The translations under genes and the position numbers were made by a program. Shown piece after piece: positions 26,105 to 35,573 of a stretch of DNA of 64,000 bases. The DNA lies in contig NZ_JABEQJ010000019.1 of the NCBI RefSeq assembly GCF_014174255.1, positions 26,905 to 90,904 on the forward strand. The letters are read 5' to 3'. Positions within the stretch are counted from its first letter, which is position 1. Each line of letters opens with the position of its first letter. This DNA is from Gluconacetobacter sacchari (GTDB lineage: Bacteria > Pseudomonadota > Alphaproteobacteria > Acetobacterales > Acetobacteraceae). Below the pieces are notes generated by a model. The model ran no database searches, had not been told where the DNA came from, and saw only the letters and a program-made list of their open reading frames with translations.

Positions 26105-26602
26105 GTGACGGATCTGGTGAAGCGCGCGGCGATTTTCGCGACATCGATCCATGCCGCGACCGGCCGGCGCCTGCGCTACACCAACGAGCCGTTTATCGTG
26201 CATCCGATGCGCGTTGCCGAACTGGTCGCCGGCACCGGAGCGCGGCCGGAAGTCGTGGCGGCGGCATGGCTGCATGACGTGCTTGAGGATACGCCGGTGA
26301 CCCTGGGTGAACTCAGCACGATCTTCGGGGCGGATGTGGCGTCGCTGGTGGATATGGTGACGATGTCGCCGCACTGCCTGGCCGACGATCTGCCGGGGCC
26401 GGTGGATCATGCGCAACTGGCGCGGGCGTCGGACGAGGCGCAGACGATCTGCATCGCCAGCCTGATCGACAATACCACGCAGATCCTGCGCCATGAAACC
26501 AGGCGGCGCGGCCTCTACCTGCATGGAAAGCGCGAAATCCTGCGCGGGCTCGGCAAGGGCGACGCCGGCCTGTACATCATGGCCGCCATGGCCATGGACT
26601 GA
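26105..26602 (+). CDS. HD-domain protein (SpoT/RelA hydrolase-like, single domain)
   Basis: This is a 165-residue protein made only of an HD hydrolase domain. The metal-binding histidine and HD pair are visible in YTNEPFIVHPMRV and AAWLHDVLEDTPVT, the pattern of SpoT/Mesh1-type (p)ppGpp hydrolases. The later conserved segment is degenerate (IASLIDNTTQI in place of the usual KxADRxxN). It begins with GTG after a GGAAGGA-like site. Small HD hydrolases of this kind may degrade (p)ppGpp or other nucleotides; activity is unproven. It is preceded by a 30-base palindrome. Confidence 0.8.
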   Translation: MTDLVKRAAIFATSIHAATGRRLRYTNEPFIVHPMRVAELVAGTGARPEVVAAAWLHDVLEDTPVTLGELSTIFGADVASLVDMVTMSPHCLADDLPGPVDHAQLARASDEAQTICIASLIDNTTQILRHETRRRGLYLHGKREILRGLGKGDAGLYIMAAMAMD

Positions 26603-26650
26603 TGTCGCCAGGCCGTGCGGGCCGGCCCGGCGTCAATATCATTCGCCCCG

Positions 26651-28303
26651 TTACGGTGTGGTCGTTCCGGCTACAGACTGGTTGTCTGTGCGGCGGATGA
26701 AGTCGGCGATGTTGTCGTGCAACTGGGCCAGTGCCGGGATGTTGGCGTAGACCATGTGGCCGGACTGGTACTGGCGAAATTCGATGTTCTTCTGCAAGGC
26801 GGCCGGGATCGGCAGGTGGCGCATTTCGTAGATCCCCTCGTAATATGGGGTCGCCAGGTCGAAATAGCCGGCATTGAGCATGATTTTCAGCGTCGGGTTG
26901 GTCTTCATGGCCTGGGCGAGGTCGGGCATCACATTGGCCGGGCCGTCCGATTCCGGACTGTCGGGGCCGCCCTGCGCGTGGTGGAAATTCCAGTGCTGGA
27001 TGTCGATTTCCGGACGGTAGGTCAGGCCGTCGCCGTAATTCAGCGTCTTGCGCACATAGTCGTTGAACAATGACACATAGGCCGAGCTGATGGCGGCCGA
27101 TTGCGGGTCGTATCCGGCTTCCTGGCTCAGCGGGTCCAGCGTGGGGCCGGAGAAGCGGGTGTCGAGGCGCCCGGTCGTCATGCCGTCGTCGGATTGCAGG
27201 GTCTTGGAGAACTCGCCGCCGTCGATGCGCAGGTCGGCGCGGCGGATATAGTCGGCGGGCAGGCCGGTATAGGCGTGCAGCCGCTCGACGATCCGTGCCC
27301 GGTCGGCTTCGGGCAGCGCCGCGCCCTGCTGCAATGCCGACAGGTAGTCGGTGCTGGCGAAATGCTCGACCTCGGCCAGGAAGGGTTTCAGGTCCGCCGG
27401 CTGCTGGGGCAGCTTGTGATGATACCACGCCGTTGCGGCATAGGTGGGCAGGGCGAGCACGAACGGCTCGTCCATGCCGGGGTTCTGGGCCGGTTCGTCC
27501 ACGCTGTTGTCGTAGCTGAGGATCTGCGACAGCAGGATCACGCCGTTGAAATCGATGTTTTCCTGATTTTGCAGATCGTTGACCAGGACGGCCGAGCGCA
27601 TGGTGCCGTAGCTTTCGCCGAACAGGTATTTCGGCGAATTGTAGCGGCCATATTTCGCCAGGAACCGGGTGACGAAGCTGGTGAAGGCCTGGCCGTCGGC
27701 GTCCACGCCCCAGAACAGCTTTTCCTTGTCCTTGCCGTTGATGCGGCCGAAGCCGGTGCCCGGCGCGTCGATGAAGACGAGGTCGGTGACGTCCAGCAGG
27801 CTCTGCGGATTGTCGATCAGCCGGTAGGGGCTGGCGGGGGTGTGGGTGTCGTCGCTCGTCACCACCCGGCGCGGGCCGAAGGCGCCCATGTGCAGCCACA
27901 CCGTGGAGGAGCCCGGTCCGCCGTTATAGATGAAGGTGATCGGGCGACTTTCCGGCCGGCTGTCCTTGCGGAAATAGGCGACATAGAACATCGCCGCCGT
28001 GGCGTCGGGGTTGCCGTCGATGGCGTGGGCCTCGCTGCCCGGGGTCTGGTGCTGCACCGTCTCGTCGGAATCGTCCCAGCCATGGGGATGGACCAGCAGG
28101 GTACCGGCGACGGCCTGGTAGGCGATGGATTTGCCGTCGATCGTGATCGTGCCGGTGCTGGTGCGTTCGATGGACGGCAGCGGGTGGGTGGCGTGAGCGG
28201 CGTCGGGATGCGCCGTGTCGGCATGCTCGGCGGCGGCGCGGGCCGGCGACAGGCCCAGGCAGATGAGCGACGCGGAAAGCAGCAGGGAAAGGCGAGTGGT
28301 CAA
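26651..28303 (-). CDS. S10 family serine carboxypeptidase-like peptidase, exported
   Basis: This is a 550-residue exported peptidase of the serine carboxypeptidase (S10) family. The signal peptide is MTTRLSLLLSASLICLGLSPARA. The nucleophile lies in GESYG, the aspartate in LNAGYFDLATP and the histidine in YQSGHMVY. I chose the TTG at 28303 because GGAGGA lies 4 bases upstream and the signal peptide begins there; a longer frame from 28375 would bury it. It lies downstream of the MBL hydrolase gene on the same strand, with a gap of 16 bases, so co-transcription is likely. It probably trims peptides in the periplasm. Confidence 0.88.
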   Translation of the reverse strand: MTTRLSLLLSASLICLGLSPARAAAEHADTAHPDAAHATHPLPSIERTSTGTITIDGKSIAYQAVAGTLLVHPHGWDDSDETVQHQTPGSEAHAIDGNPDATAAMFYVAYFRKDSRPESRPITFIYNGGPGSSTVWLHMGAFGPRRVVTSDDTHTPASPYRLIDNPQSLLDVTDLVFIDAPGTGFGRINGKDKEKLFWGVDADGQAFTSFVTRFLAKYGRYNSPKYLFGESYGTMRSAVLVNDLQNQENIDFNGVILLSQILSYDNSVDEPAQNPGMDEPFVLALPTYAATAWYHHKLPQQPADLKPFLAEVEHFASTDYLSALQQGAALPEADRARIVERLHAYTGLPADYIRRADLRIDGGEFSKTLQSDDGMTTGRLDTRFSGPTLDPLSQEAGYDPQSAAISSAYVSLFNDYVRKTLNYGDGLTYRPEIDIQHWNFHHAQGGPDSPESDGPANVMPDLAQAMKTNPTLKIMLNAGYFDLATPYYEGIYEMRHLPIPAALQKNIEFRQYQSGHMVYANIPALAQLHDNIADFIRRTDNQSVAGTTTP

Positions 28304-28319
28304 CGGGTCCTCCGGTCTG

Positions 28320-29189
28320 TCAGGGGGCGTCGGCGCGCCAGCCGTCGCGGTCGTGAATGGCGCGACCGTCTTCACGCAATTTTTCGAGGTGCGCCAGCAG
28401 ATTCAGTTCCGCCGGGCGGCGAAGCGCGGCCGGGATGGCGCGGTAGACGCGGTGCATCATCTCCTCGGTCGTCGCGGGGGTGGGGCGCAGGGCGGCCAGG
28501 ATCGTGGCCTCGCGCGACCGGCGGTGGGCGATCAGGCCCTGGATGCAGGAAGCGGGTTGCGGGATCGGGGGGCCGTGGGCCGGGAGCAGCAGGGTCGGGG
28601 CCAGGGCGCCGATCCGCTCCAGCCCGTCGAGGAACTGGCGCACCGAGCCGTGGGGCGCGGGCGGGACCATGGTCGTCGACCAGCCCATGATGTGGTCGCC
28701 GGTGAAGATGACGCCGCCCTCTGCCAGGAAGCACAGATGGTCGGTCGCGTGGCCCGGCGTGTGCAGCGCCGTGAGGCCGGCGACCGCCGCGCCGTCGTCG
28801 AGCGCGATGTCCGGCGTGAAGGACGCGAGCGCGCTGTGGCGGAAGCCGCAGACCGGCGCGCCGGCCATCCGGCCCAGGGGGCGGGCGCCGGTCACGTGGT
28901 CGGGGTGGGTGTGGGTCAGCAGGATGTGGGTGATCCGCCCGCCGGCGGCGGCGAGGAGAGCGCCGAGATGGGCGGGGTTGTCCGAGCCGGGGTCGATGAC
29001 CGCCGTGCCGCCGGGGTGGTCGACCAGCCAGCTATTGGTGCCGTGCCCGGTCATGGGGCCGGGATTGGGGGCGACGACACGCCGCAGCCCCGGCAGGTGC
29101 TCCGCCGCCGGGAGCGGGCGGCCGGTGGGCGGCGGTGCCTCGCGGACCTGCCAGGCGGGGCGTGGGCGGGTTTCGGAGGGCGTGTTCAG
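28320..29189 (-). CDS. MBL-fold metallo-hydrolase (GloB2/LACTB2-like)
   Basis: This metallo-beta-lactamase-fold protein has the THTHPDH motif, GHATDH and FTGDHIMGW metal sites and a C-terminal winged-helix-like tail (ELNLLAHLEKLREDGRA), the layout of LACTB2-type hydrolases. The start is uncertain. Family members have residues before APNPGPMTGHGTNSWLV, but the only ATG is inside that motif at 29054. A CTG at 29189 that overlaps the preceding stop codon would give the expected 289 residues by coupling. It follows the PEP-carboxylase homologue directly. LACTB2 relatives act on RNA or small esters; the substrate here is unknown. Confidence 0.8.
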   Translation of the reverse strand: MNTPSETRPRPAWQVREAPPPTGRPLPAAEHLPGLRRVVAPNPGPMTGHGTNSWLVDHPGGTAVIDPGSDNPAHLGALLAAAGGRITHILLTHTHPDHVTGARPLGRMAGAPVCGFRHSALASFTPDIALDDGAAVAGLTALHTPGHATDHLCFLAEGGVIFTGDHIMGWSTTMVPPAPHGSVRQFLDGLERIGALAPTLLLPAHGPPIPQPASCIQGLIAHRRSREATILAALRPTPATTEEMMHRVYRAIPAALRRPAELNLLAHLEKLREDGRAIHDRDGWRADAP

Positions 29190-31990
29190 CCGAAGGCTCC
29201 GACATGGTGCATCACCGCGACGCTGGTTTCGCGCAGCAGATTGAACAGGCGCAGCATGGGCGCGAAGATTTCGGCATGCTCGCGGACATAGGCGCCCTCG
29301 GAGCGGGGGCTGTGGGACTCGTGGTAATCCAGCTCCAGCCCGCCGCTGGTGACCGAGGGGAAGACGTGATCCATTTCGCGCAGGGCGTCGGGGATTTCCA
29401 GGCACAGCACGCGCGTCGTCAGGACCTCGCGCGAGAACGCGTTGCGCGGCGAGAAATAGGGGATGCGTGTCGAGAGCAGCCAGATCTGCTCGATCATGGC
29501 GATGCGGATGGCGTGCAGCAGCTTTTCCTCGGTGCTCATGGCCGGTGCCTGCGCCCAGGCGCGGCGCAGGGCCAGATGGTCGGACTGGATGCGGCGGAAC
29601 ATGGCCTGGGTGCTGGCCCAGAAATTCAGCCGCTCCAGCCCCTGCATCAGGGCCAGGTAGGCGTCGCGCCGCGCCGGGTCGGTTTCCGCCGTCGCGCGGT
29701 TGAGCCACATGTCGGGGTCGAGCATGTAGATGACCGCGCGCAGGACCATGTCGTCGGAATGGGCCAGGGCGTGGGCCGCGAAATCGAGCGCGCGGCGAAA
29801 GCGCGGGCTGCGGCCGAGAAATTCCTCGAACGTTTCCGGATGGCGGGCGGCGGCGGTGCCCAGGCCCTGGATGGTGTTGGCGCACCAGCCGAGCTGTTGC
29901 AGGATCGCGTTGTTGGGGATGGCGCGCAACTGGCTGGGATGGCTGATGCGCGTGGTGGCGGCGCCGGAATCGCTCTGCCGGGCCGAGGGGCGCGAGCCGG
30001 TCTTGTCGATCAGCGACGGGCCGAAGGCGCCCAGCAGGGCGGCATAGCCCGGGTCCTCGACCAGGGCGGCCATGCCCGCGCCGATGGTCGAGAAGAAATC
30101 GGCGGAGAAATCGGGCTCGTCATAGACCGGGTCGCGGTCGCGGGGGGGGTGGGCGAAGGCGTGTTCGGCGATGATGCTGACGGTGGCGTCGGCCAGCGCG
30201 CGCGTGCCGAACAGCAGGTAGCCGTCGCCGCCCTGGAAGGCGGTTTCCTCGCGGATGTTCAGCCCTGCGTCGGCGAAGATGGCGCGGGCCTGCGGCGGCG
30301 ACAGATAGTCGAGCCGGTCGGCCAGGCGGAACGGGTGGGCGCCGCGGCCGATGCTCTCGCCATGGGTGTCGAACAGGATGACCTCGACATCCGTCAGGTC
30401 CCACCGGCGCAGCAGGTCGCAGATCTTCAGCCGCAGGCGCTCGATCAGGTAGGTGGCGGCGAGCTGGCCGACATAGCGGCCGGAATCGGAATAGCCGAAT
30501 TGCAGGCTCATCCGCCCGGTGCGGCGCAGATAGTCGCGCCAGTGGGGGGAACGCAGCGCTTCCTCGACGATATGGGCGCCGTTTTCCAGCGCCTCCTGCG
30601 TTTCGAACAGCGGCGAGATCTCGACATTGTCGGCGATGCCGAAAATGCGGGCCAGCCAGAGGGCGGCGAGCAGCGTATAGCCGCTCTCGGTCTCGGCGAT
30701 CAGGAAGCGGACCGGGCTTTCGCTGTCGATGTGGCGGACGATCTGGCGCACCGTCATCATCAGGCGGGCGGCGGTCGCCTGTTCGACCAGCAGCGAGCCG
30801 AAATCGATCTCGACCGGCTGGACCTGTTCCAGCGCGTCGTTGATCTGCGCCAGCAGCGCGCGGCGCTGCGACGGATTGTCGGGATTGTCCTCGATGCCCA
30901 GGCGCTGGCGGGCGACGTTGTGGATCTGCGTCGAGTTGAGCCGTACATGGGTGTGGGCCGCGCCCATGCCGTGGGCCAGCAGGCCGGCCCGGGCGATGGA
31001 CAGTGCCATCCGGTCGTCGGGCGGGGCGGCGTCGATGGCCGCCTGGAACGGGGCGGCGAGCAGGCTCGCGGCCGGAATCGCCTCGTCGGCGCGGGCGATC
31101 AGCACGGCGGCGAAGGCGGCGACGGCTTCGGGCTGCACGACGGTGCCGGTCGGGCAGGCCGCGATCTGCGCCCCGACGGCCTCCAGCGCGCGGCCGAGGC
31201 GGGCATGAAGGGCCTCGGTCATCGGCAGCAGGGGCGCGACCTGAGCGTGCAGGCGCTCCAGTTGCAGCCTCTTCATGCGGAGCCGCAGGCGGATGGTGTC
31301 CCACCAGCCGATATCGGTGCGGCCGTCGGTGTCGTAACCCACCCAACTGGTCAGGATCACCGGACGGGGGCTGAGGACCGACCATTCGTGCGGCCAGCGG
31401 GCGCGGGCCTCGGCCAGCAGGGCGCCGGTCAGGCGGTCCAGGGCGTCGCGTCCGCGCAGGATCGCGGCCGAGGCGAGGGCGAATTCCTCCTCCAGCGTCG
31501 GGGCGGCGGCGCGGCGGTGGGTTGCCAGCTCCGGCAGGGCCACGGAATCGGACGAGGCCATGGTCGCCAGCAGGTCGTAGACCGGATTGGCCAGGGCGAA
31601 GGTGGGGTGGGCGGTGAAGACGGCCGCGAAGCGGCAGCGTTCCACCGTCTTGCGGAAGGCGCCGAAGGTGGGGGGCGTGCCGTCCGGTCCCGGGGCGGCG
31701 GCGACGGTCCGCGCCACGTCGCGCAGGCGGGCGGCCACCCGCTGATCGTCGGTGCCGTCGACATAGGTGCCCAGCCGGGCGGCCCGGGCGCGAAAGGCGT
31801 CGTCGCGCAGGCGGCGGACCACGCCGTCGAGCATGTCGGTGGTGAGCGTGCCGGCGGTCAGCCGCCGGCCGATTCGGCGTGCCAGGGCGATGATGGGATT
31901 GCCCGCCGACAGGTCCTCGGCCCCCGTGACCGATTGCCGTGCGAGGTCGAGCAGCATTTCCGCCGCATCGCTGATGGAGGTGTCGGTCAT
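29186..31990 (-). CDS. ppc: Phosphoenolpyruvate carboxylase homologue with altered catalytic motifs
   Basis: This 934-residue protein has PEP carboxylase architecture and length. The first signature TAHPT (with the essential His) is present, as are PLFET (Glu) and an LRAIP block. However, the glycine loop that normally reads FHGRGG-xx-GRGG is FDTHGESIGRGA, so the positions of catalytic His579 and Arg581 (E. coli numbering) are Asp and His; Arg587 is kept. GYSDSNKD is GYSDSGRY, placing Arg at Lys546, and the C-terminal QNTG is absent. This resembles an alphaproteobacterial PEPC-like subgroup. It may retain activity through compensations or may have another role. ATG 31990 is preferred, since the long upstream extension lacks family similarity. 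Confidence 0.82.
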   Translation of the reverse strand: MTDTSISDAAEMLLDLARQSVTGAEDLSAGNPIIALARRIGRRLTAGTLTTDMLDGVVRRLRDDAFRARAARLGTYVDGTDDQRVAARLRDVARTVAAAPGPDGTPPTFGAFRKTVERCRFAAVFTAHPTFALANPVYDLLATMASSDSVALPELATHRRAAAPTLEEEFALASAAILRGRDALDRLTGALLAEARARWPHEWSVLSPRPVILTSWVGYDTDGRTDIGWWDTIRLRLRMKRLQLERLHAQVAPLLPMTEALHARLGRALEAVGAQIAACPTGTVVQPEAVAAFAAVLIARADEAIPAASLLAAPFQAAIDAAPPDDRMALSIARAGLLAHGMGAAHTHVRLNSTQIHNVARQRLGIEDNPDNPSQRRALLAQINDALEQVQPVEIDFGSLLVEQATAARLMMTVRQIVRHIDSESPVRFLIAETESGYTLLAALWLARIFGIADNVEISPLFETQEALENGAHIVEEALRSPHWRDYLRRTGRMSLQFGYSDSGRYVGQLAATYLIERLRLKICDLLRRWDLTDVEVILFDTHGESIGRGAHPFRLADRLDYLSPPQARAIFADAGLNIREETAFQGGDGYLLFGTRALADATVSIIAEHAFAHPPRDRDPVYDEPDFSADFFSTIGAGMAALVEDPGYAALLGAFGPSLIDKTGSRPSARQSDSGAATTRISHPSQLRAIPNNAILQQLGWCANTIQGLGTAAARHPETFEEFLGRSPRFRRALDFAAHALAHSDDMVLRAVIYMLDPDMWLNRATAETDPARRDAYLALMQGLERLNFWASTQAMFRRIQSDHLALRRAWAQAPAMSTEEKLLHAIRIAMIEQIWLLSTRIPYFSPRNAFSREVLTTRVLCLEIPDALREMDHVFPSVTSGGLELDYHESHSPRSEGAYVREHAEIFAPMLRLFNLLRETSVAVMHHVGAFG

Positions 31991-32140
31991 GGCAGGCCTG
32001 TCTATTGCATCGTCATCCGGGCGTCCGGACCGCGGCAGGGTTCCATGTTCCCGTTCCCATCGCAATGTCTGCCGGGACGGATCACGCCGATTTTCGGGCG
32101 GCGCTTGGGTCGGCGCGGGTGGAATGCTATCCAGCGGGGG

Positions 32141-33454
32141 ATGAAGACGAGCCCCGATGCGGAAAATGCCTTGTCGGACGCGGATCGCGCCGCCTGGCGG
32201 ACATTGCGCCGCTATCGCCATGCCGCCGGCGGCATGCTGGCCGGCATGGGCGTGCTGACCCTGGCGACCTATGCCGCGCCGGCCGCCGGCCTGGTGGGCG
32301 AGGCGCTGTGGCTGGACGTGCTGCGCGCGGGAGCCAAGGCCGGGGTGGTGGGCGGACTGGCCGACTGGTTCGCGGTGACTGCCCTGTTCCGCCGGCCCAT
32401 GGGGCTGCCGATTCCGCATACCGCCATCCTGCCGGCGCAGAAGGCGCGGCTGGGCGAGGCGCTGGGCCGCTTCGTGGCGACCCATGTCTTTACCGAGGCG
32501 GACGTGGCGGCGGCGCTGGAGCGGATCGACCTGCCGGGACTCGTCGCCGGGCTGCTGGACGACCCGGCCACCGCCCAGACCGTGTGGCGCACGCTGGGCG
32601 GCGCGGCCCCGGCGGTGATGGCGCGGCTGGAGGACGGGCGGGCCGGATCGGCCATGACGCGGATGCTGCCGCTGCTGCTGGGGGGCGAGGAGGTGGCGCC
32701 GGTCGTGGCGCGGACCCTGCGGGCGCTGGTGGAGGGCGACCGCCATCAGGAGGTCCTGTCCTTCGTGCTGGCGCGGATGAAGGACGGGCTGAAGGCCAAG
32801 GAAGAATCGCTGCGCGCCATGATCGAGGACCGCGTGCGCGAGCAGGGCGGGCGCATCCTGGGCTGGGCCATCGGCGGGTCGATCGCGACCAAGGTGCTGG
32901 TCGCCGTCAACCAGGAGCTGGACCGGATCGATCCGCAGAATTCGGAGCTGCGCGAGGGCTTCACCACCTGGGTGCGGAGCGAGATCGACCGGATCGAGAC
33001 CGACCCGGAGCGGCGCCGCGAGATCACGGGCGCGATCCAGGGCGTGATGACCCATGACAGCATCCGCGACTGGGGCGGCGATGTCTGGCGGCGGATGCGG
33101 CAGATGATCGTGGCGGACATGGCCTGTCCCGACGGCTGGAGCGCCTCGATCGTGCGGGACACGCTGCTGCGCCTGGCCGACCAGATGCGCACCGACGAGG
33201 CGCTGCGCGCGCGCGTGGTCGGGTGGGCGCGGCGCATGATCCTGGGCAGCCTGCCCTTCGTGCGCGAGCGGCTGTCGCGCTTCATCGCCGGGGTGGTGGC
33301 GGGGTGGGATACCGACATGCTGGTCTCGCGGCTGGAACTGCGGGTGGGCAAGGACCTGCAATTCGTGCGGCTGAACGGCACGCTGGTCGGCTTTCTGGCC
33401 GGGGCCGCGCTGGCGCTGGCGCTGCACCTGGTTTTCGGGGCGCGGGCGGGATGA
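32141..33454 (+). CDS. DUF445 family membrane protein
   Basis: This is a 437-residue DUF445 protein (YjiN-like). Two N-terminal hydrophobic segments (around GGMLAGMGVLTLATYAAPAAG and AGAKAGVVGGLADWFAVTALF) and a C-terminal anchor (GTLVGFLAGAALALALHLVF) flank a long soluble region. The GLADWFAV-TALFRRPMGLPIPHTAI stretch is the family hallmark. The ATG at 32141 follows a GGGGG run. Function is unknown for the family, with links to envelope integrity. It is divergent from the PEPC homologue. Confidence 0.88.
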   Translation: MKTSPDAENALSDADRAAWRTLRRYRHAAGGMLAGMGVLTLATYAAPAAGLVGEALWLDVLRAGAKAGVVGGLADWFAVTALFRRPMGLPIPHTAILPAQKARLGEALGRFVATHVFTEADVAAALERIDLPGLVAGLLDDPATAQTVWRTLGGAAPAVMARLEDGRAGSAMTRMLPLLLGGEEVAPVVARTLRALVEGDRHQEVLSFVLARMKDGLKAKEESLRAMIEDRVREQGGRILGWAIGGSIATKVLVAVNQELDRIDPQNSELREGFTTWVRSEIDRIETDPERRREITGAIQGVMTHDSIRDWGGDVWRRMRQMIVADMACPDGWSASIVRDTLLRLADQMRTDEALRARVVGWARRMILGSLPFVRERLSRFIAGVVAGWDTDMLVSRLELRVGKDLQFVRLNGTLVGFLAGAALALALHLVFGARAG

Positions 33455-33512
33455 GCGGGACGCGCCATGCGCGGTTTGCACTTGACGATGGCGCCGCGGG
33501 GCATCATCTGGT

Positions 33513-33525
33513 TCCTGAAACAGGA
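33513..33525. promoter_or_regulatory. Small palindrome in the suf promoter region
   Basis: TCCTG-AAA-CAGGA is a perfect 5-3-5 inverted repeat, 43 bases upstream of the Rrf2 regulator start, and a TTGACG -35-like element lies at 33483-33488. It may be the autoregulatory site of the Rrf2 protein; this is inference from position only. Confidence 0.3.
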
Positions 33526-33567
33526 CTGAATTGGTCCGCTATGCCGGTGACGAAAGGGAAGGGCAGG

Positions 33568-34062
33568 GTGCTGAGACTCTCGAAGCTGACCGACTATGCC
33601 GTCGTCGCCCTCGTCCATCTGGCGCGGCAGGACGGGGTGACGACATCGCCCGCGCTGTCGCAGGCCACGGGTATTCCGGAGCCCACGGTGGCCAAGGTGC
33701 TGAAGATCCTGGCGACCGACGACCTGGTGGTGTCCCTGCGCGGTGCGCGGGGGGGATACCGGCTGGCGCGGCCGCTGAACGAAATTTCGGTGGCGCGGGT
33801 CATCGCCGCCGTCGATGGTCCGATCTCGCTGACGGCATGCGTCGATGGCGGGGAATGCGATGCGCGCACCCTGTGCGGCCTGTGCGGGCAGTGGGATGCG
33901 GTCAATGACGCGATCCGGGGGGCCTTGTCCTCGATCACGCTGGCCGACATGCAGACGAGCGGGCAGGCGCCGCGAGGACCGGGGGGCGCGTGCGCGGCCC
34001 ATGACCAAGCCCGTGACATAGCCCATGACATATCCGCTGCCGGCCCGGCCGTCGCAGTCTGA
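33568..34062 (+). CDS. Rrf2/IscR-type Fe-S regulator of the suf operon
   Basis: This 164-residue Rrf2 family regulator starts [18 protein letters not shown], with the winged helix over residues 1-70 and the cluster cysteines C91, C97 and C103. Their C-x5-C-x5-C spacing is that of IscR, which coordinates [2Fe-2S]; a fourth cysteine is at 106. GTG 33568 matches the usual family start and follows AGGGAAGGG; ATG 33541 would add nine residues. As the first gene of the suf operon, it probably senses Fe-S status and represses the operon. The C-terminal tail after residue 115 is longer than usual. Confidence 0.88.
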   Translation: MLRLSKLTDYAVVALVHLARQDGVTTSPALSQATGIPEPTVAKVLKILATDDLVVSLRGARGGYRLARPLNEISVARVIAAVDGPISLTACVDGGECDARTLCGLCGQWDAVNDAIRGALSSITLADMQTSGQAPRGPGGACAAHDQARDIAHDISAAGPAVAV

Positions 34063-34076
34063 GGGAGCAGGAAGAC

Positions 34077-35567
34077 ATGCCAGCGATTGCCGAAACCCGC
34101 GATACGGTCGAGAGTCTGGGCCAGTCCACCTATAAATGGGGTTTCGAGACCGAGATCGAGATGGACATGGCCCCCAAGGGCCTGACCGAAGAGACGATCC
34201 GCCTGATCTCGCACCGCAAGCAGGAGCCCGAGTGGCTGCTGGAATGGCGGCTGAAGGCGTTTCAGGCCTGGCAGGGCATGACCGAGCCGGGCTGGGCCAA
34301 GGTCAGCCATCCGCCGATCGATTTCCAGGACGCGCATTATTATGCCGCGCCGAAGAAGAAGGCCGGGCCGAAATCGCTGGAGGAGGTCGATCCGGAACTG
34401 CTGCGCACCTATGAGAAGCTGGGGATTCCGCTGCACGAGCAGGCGCTGCTGGCGGGCGTGGAACTGCCCGAGGGCGAGGTGGCGCGGCCGCCGGTGGCGG
34501 TGGATGCGGTGTTCGACAGCGTGTCGGTGGTGACCACCTTCCGCGAGACGCTGGCCAAGGCCGGCGTGATCTTCTGCCCCATTTCCGAGGCGGTGCGCGA
34601 GCATCCCGACCTGGTGCGCCGCTATCTGGGCAGCGTGGTGCCGGCGGCCGACAATTTCTATGCGGCGCTCAATTCGGCCGTCTTTACCGACGGGTCGTTC
34701 GTCTACGTGCCCGAGGGCGTGCGCTGCCCGATGGAGCTTTCGACCTATTTCCGCATTAATGCGCGCAATACCGGACAGTTCGAGCGCACGCTGATCGTGG
34801 TCGAGGACGGGGCGTCGGTCTCGTACCTGGAGGGCTGCACCGCGCCGATGCGCGACGAGAACCAGTTGCACGCGGCGGTGGTCGAACTGGTGGCGATGAC
34901 GGATTCGTCGATCAAATATTCGACCGTGCAGAACTGGTATCCGGGCGACGAGCAGGGGCGCGGCGGGATCTATAATTTCGTGACCAAGCGCGGCGTGTGC
35001 CGCGGTGACCGGTCCAAGATCTCGTGGACGCAGGTGGAGACCGGATCGGCCATCACCTGGAAATATCCGTCCTGCATCCTTCAGGGCGACGGCGCGGTGG
35101 GCGAGTTCTATTCGGTCGCGGTGACCAACAACCACCAGCAGGCCGATACCGGGACCAAGATGATCCATCTGGGGCGCAATACGCGCTCGACGATCATCGC
35201 CAAGACCATCAGCGCCGGGCAGTCCGACAGCACCTATCGCGGGCTGGTGCGGATGATGCCCAAGGCGGCGGGCGCGCGGAACTTCACCCAGTGCGACAGC
35301 CTGCTGATCGGCGACCGGTGCGGGGCGCATACCGTGCCCTATATCGAAAGCCGCAACCTGTCGGCCAAGATCGAGCACGAGGCGACGACCTCGAAGATTT
35401 CGGAAGACCAGTTGTTCTATTGCCGCCAGCGCGGCCTGTCCGAGGAAGACGCGGTGGGCCTGATCGTGAACGGCTTCTGCAAGGACGTGCTGAAGGAACT
35501 GCCGATGGAATTCGCGGTCGAGGCCCAGAAGCTGTTGCAGATCAGCCTTGAAGGCAGCGTGGGCTGA
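34077..35567 (+). CDS. sufB: Fe-S cluster assembly protein SufB
   Basis: This is the 496-residue scaffold component of the SufBCD complex, which builds Fe-S clusters under iron limitation or oxidative stress. Family blocks are clear: [51 protein letters not shown] and [15 protein letters not shown]. The length equals E. coli SufB (495). The ATG follows GGGAGCAGGAAG and lies 14 bases after the regulator gene. Confidence 0.97.
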   Translation: MPAIAETRDTVESLGQSTYKWGFETEIEMDMAPKGLTEETIRLISHRKQEPEWLLEWRLKAFQAWQGMTEPGWAKVSHPPIDFQDAHYYAAPKKKAGPKSLEEVDPELLRTYEKLGIPLHEQALLAGVELPEGEVARPPVAVDAVFDSVSVVTTFRETLAKAGVIFCPISEAVREHPDLVRRYLGSVVPAADNFYAALNSAVFTDGSFVYVPEGVRCPMELSTYFRINARNTGQFERTLIVVEDGASVSYLEGCTAPMRDENQLHAAVVELVAMTDSSIKYSTVQNWYPGDEQGRGGIYNFVTKRGVCRGDRSKISWTQVETGSAITWKYPSCILQGDGAVGEFYSVAVTNNHQQADTGTKMIHLGRNTRSTIIAKTISAGQSDSTYRGLVRMMPKAAGARNFTQCDSLLIGDRCGAHTVPYIESRNLSAKIEHEATTSKISEDQLFYCRQRGLSEEDAVGLIVNGFCKDVLKELPMEFAVEAQKLLQISLEGSVG

Positions 35568-35573
35568 ACGGAG

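Noticed and set aside
29135..32140. Very long plus-strand open frame opposite the PEP carboxylase homologue
   Set aside because: It is antisense to a conserved enzyme gene; GC-rich DNA commonly leaves such frames open. The composition is Gly/Ala/Arg-rich, with no family similarity until the DUF445 protein starts at 32141.
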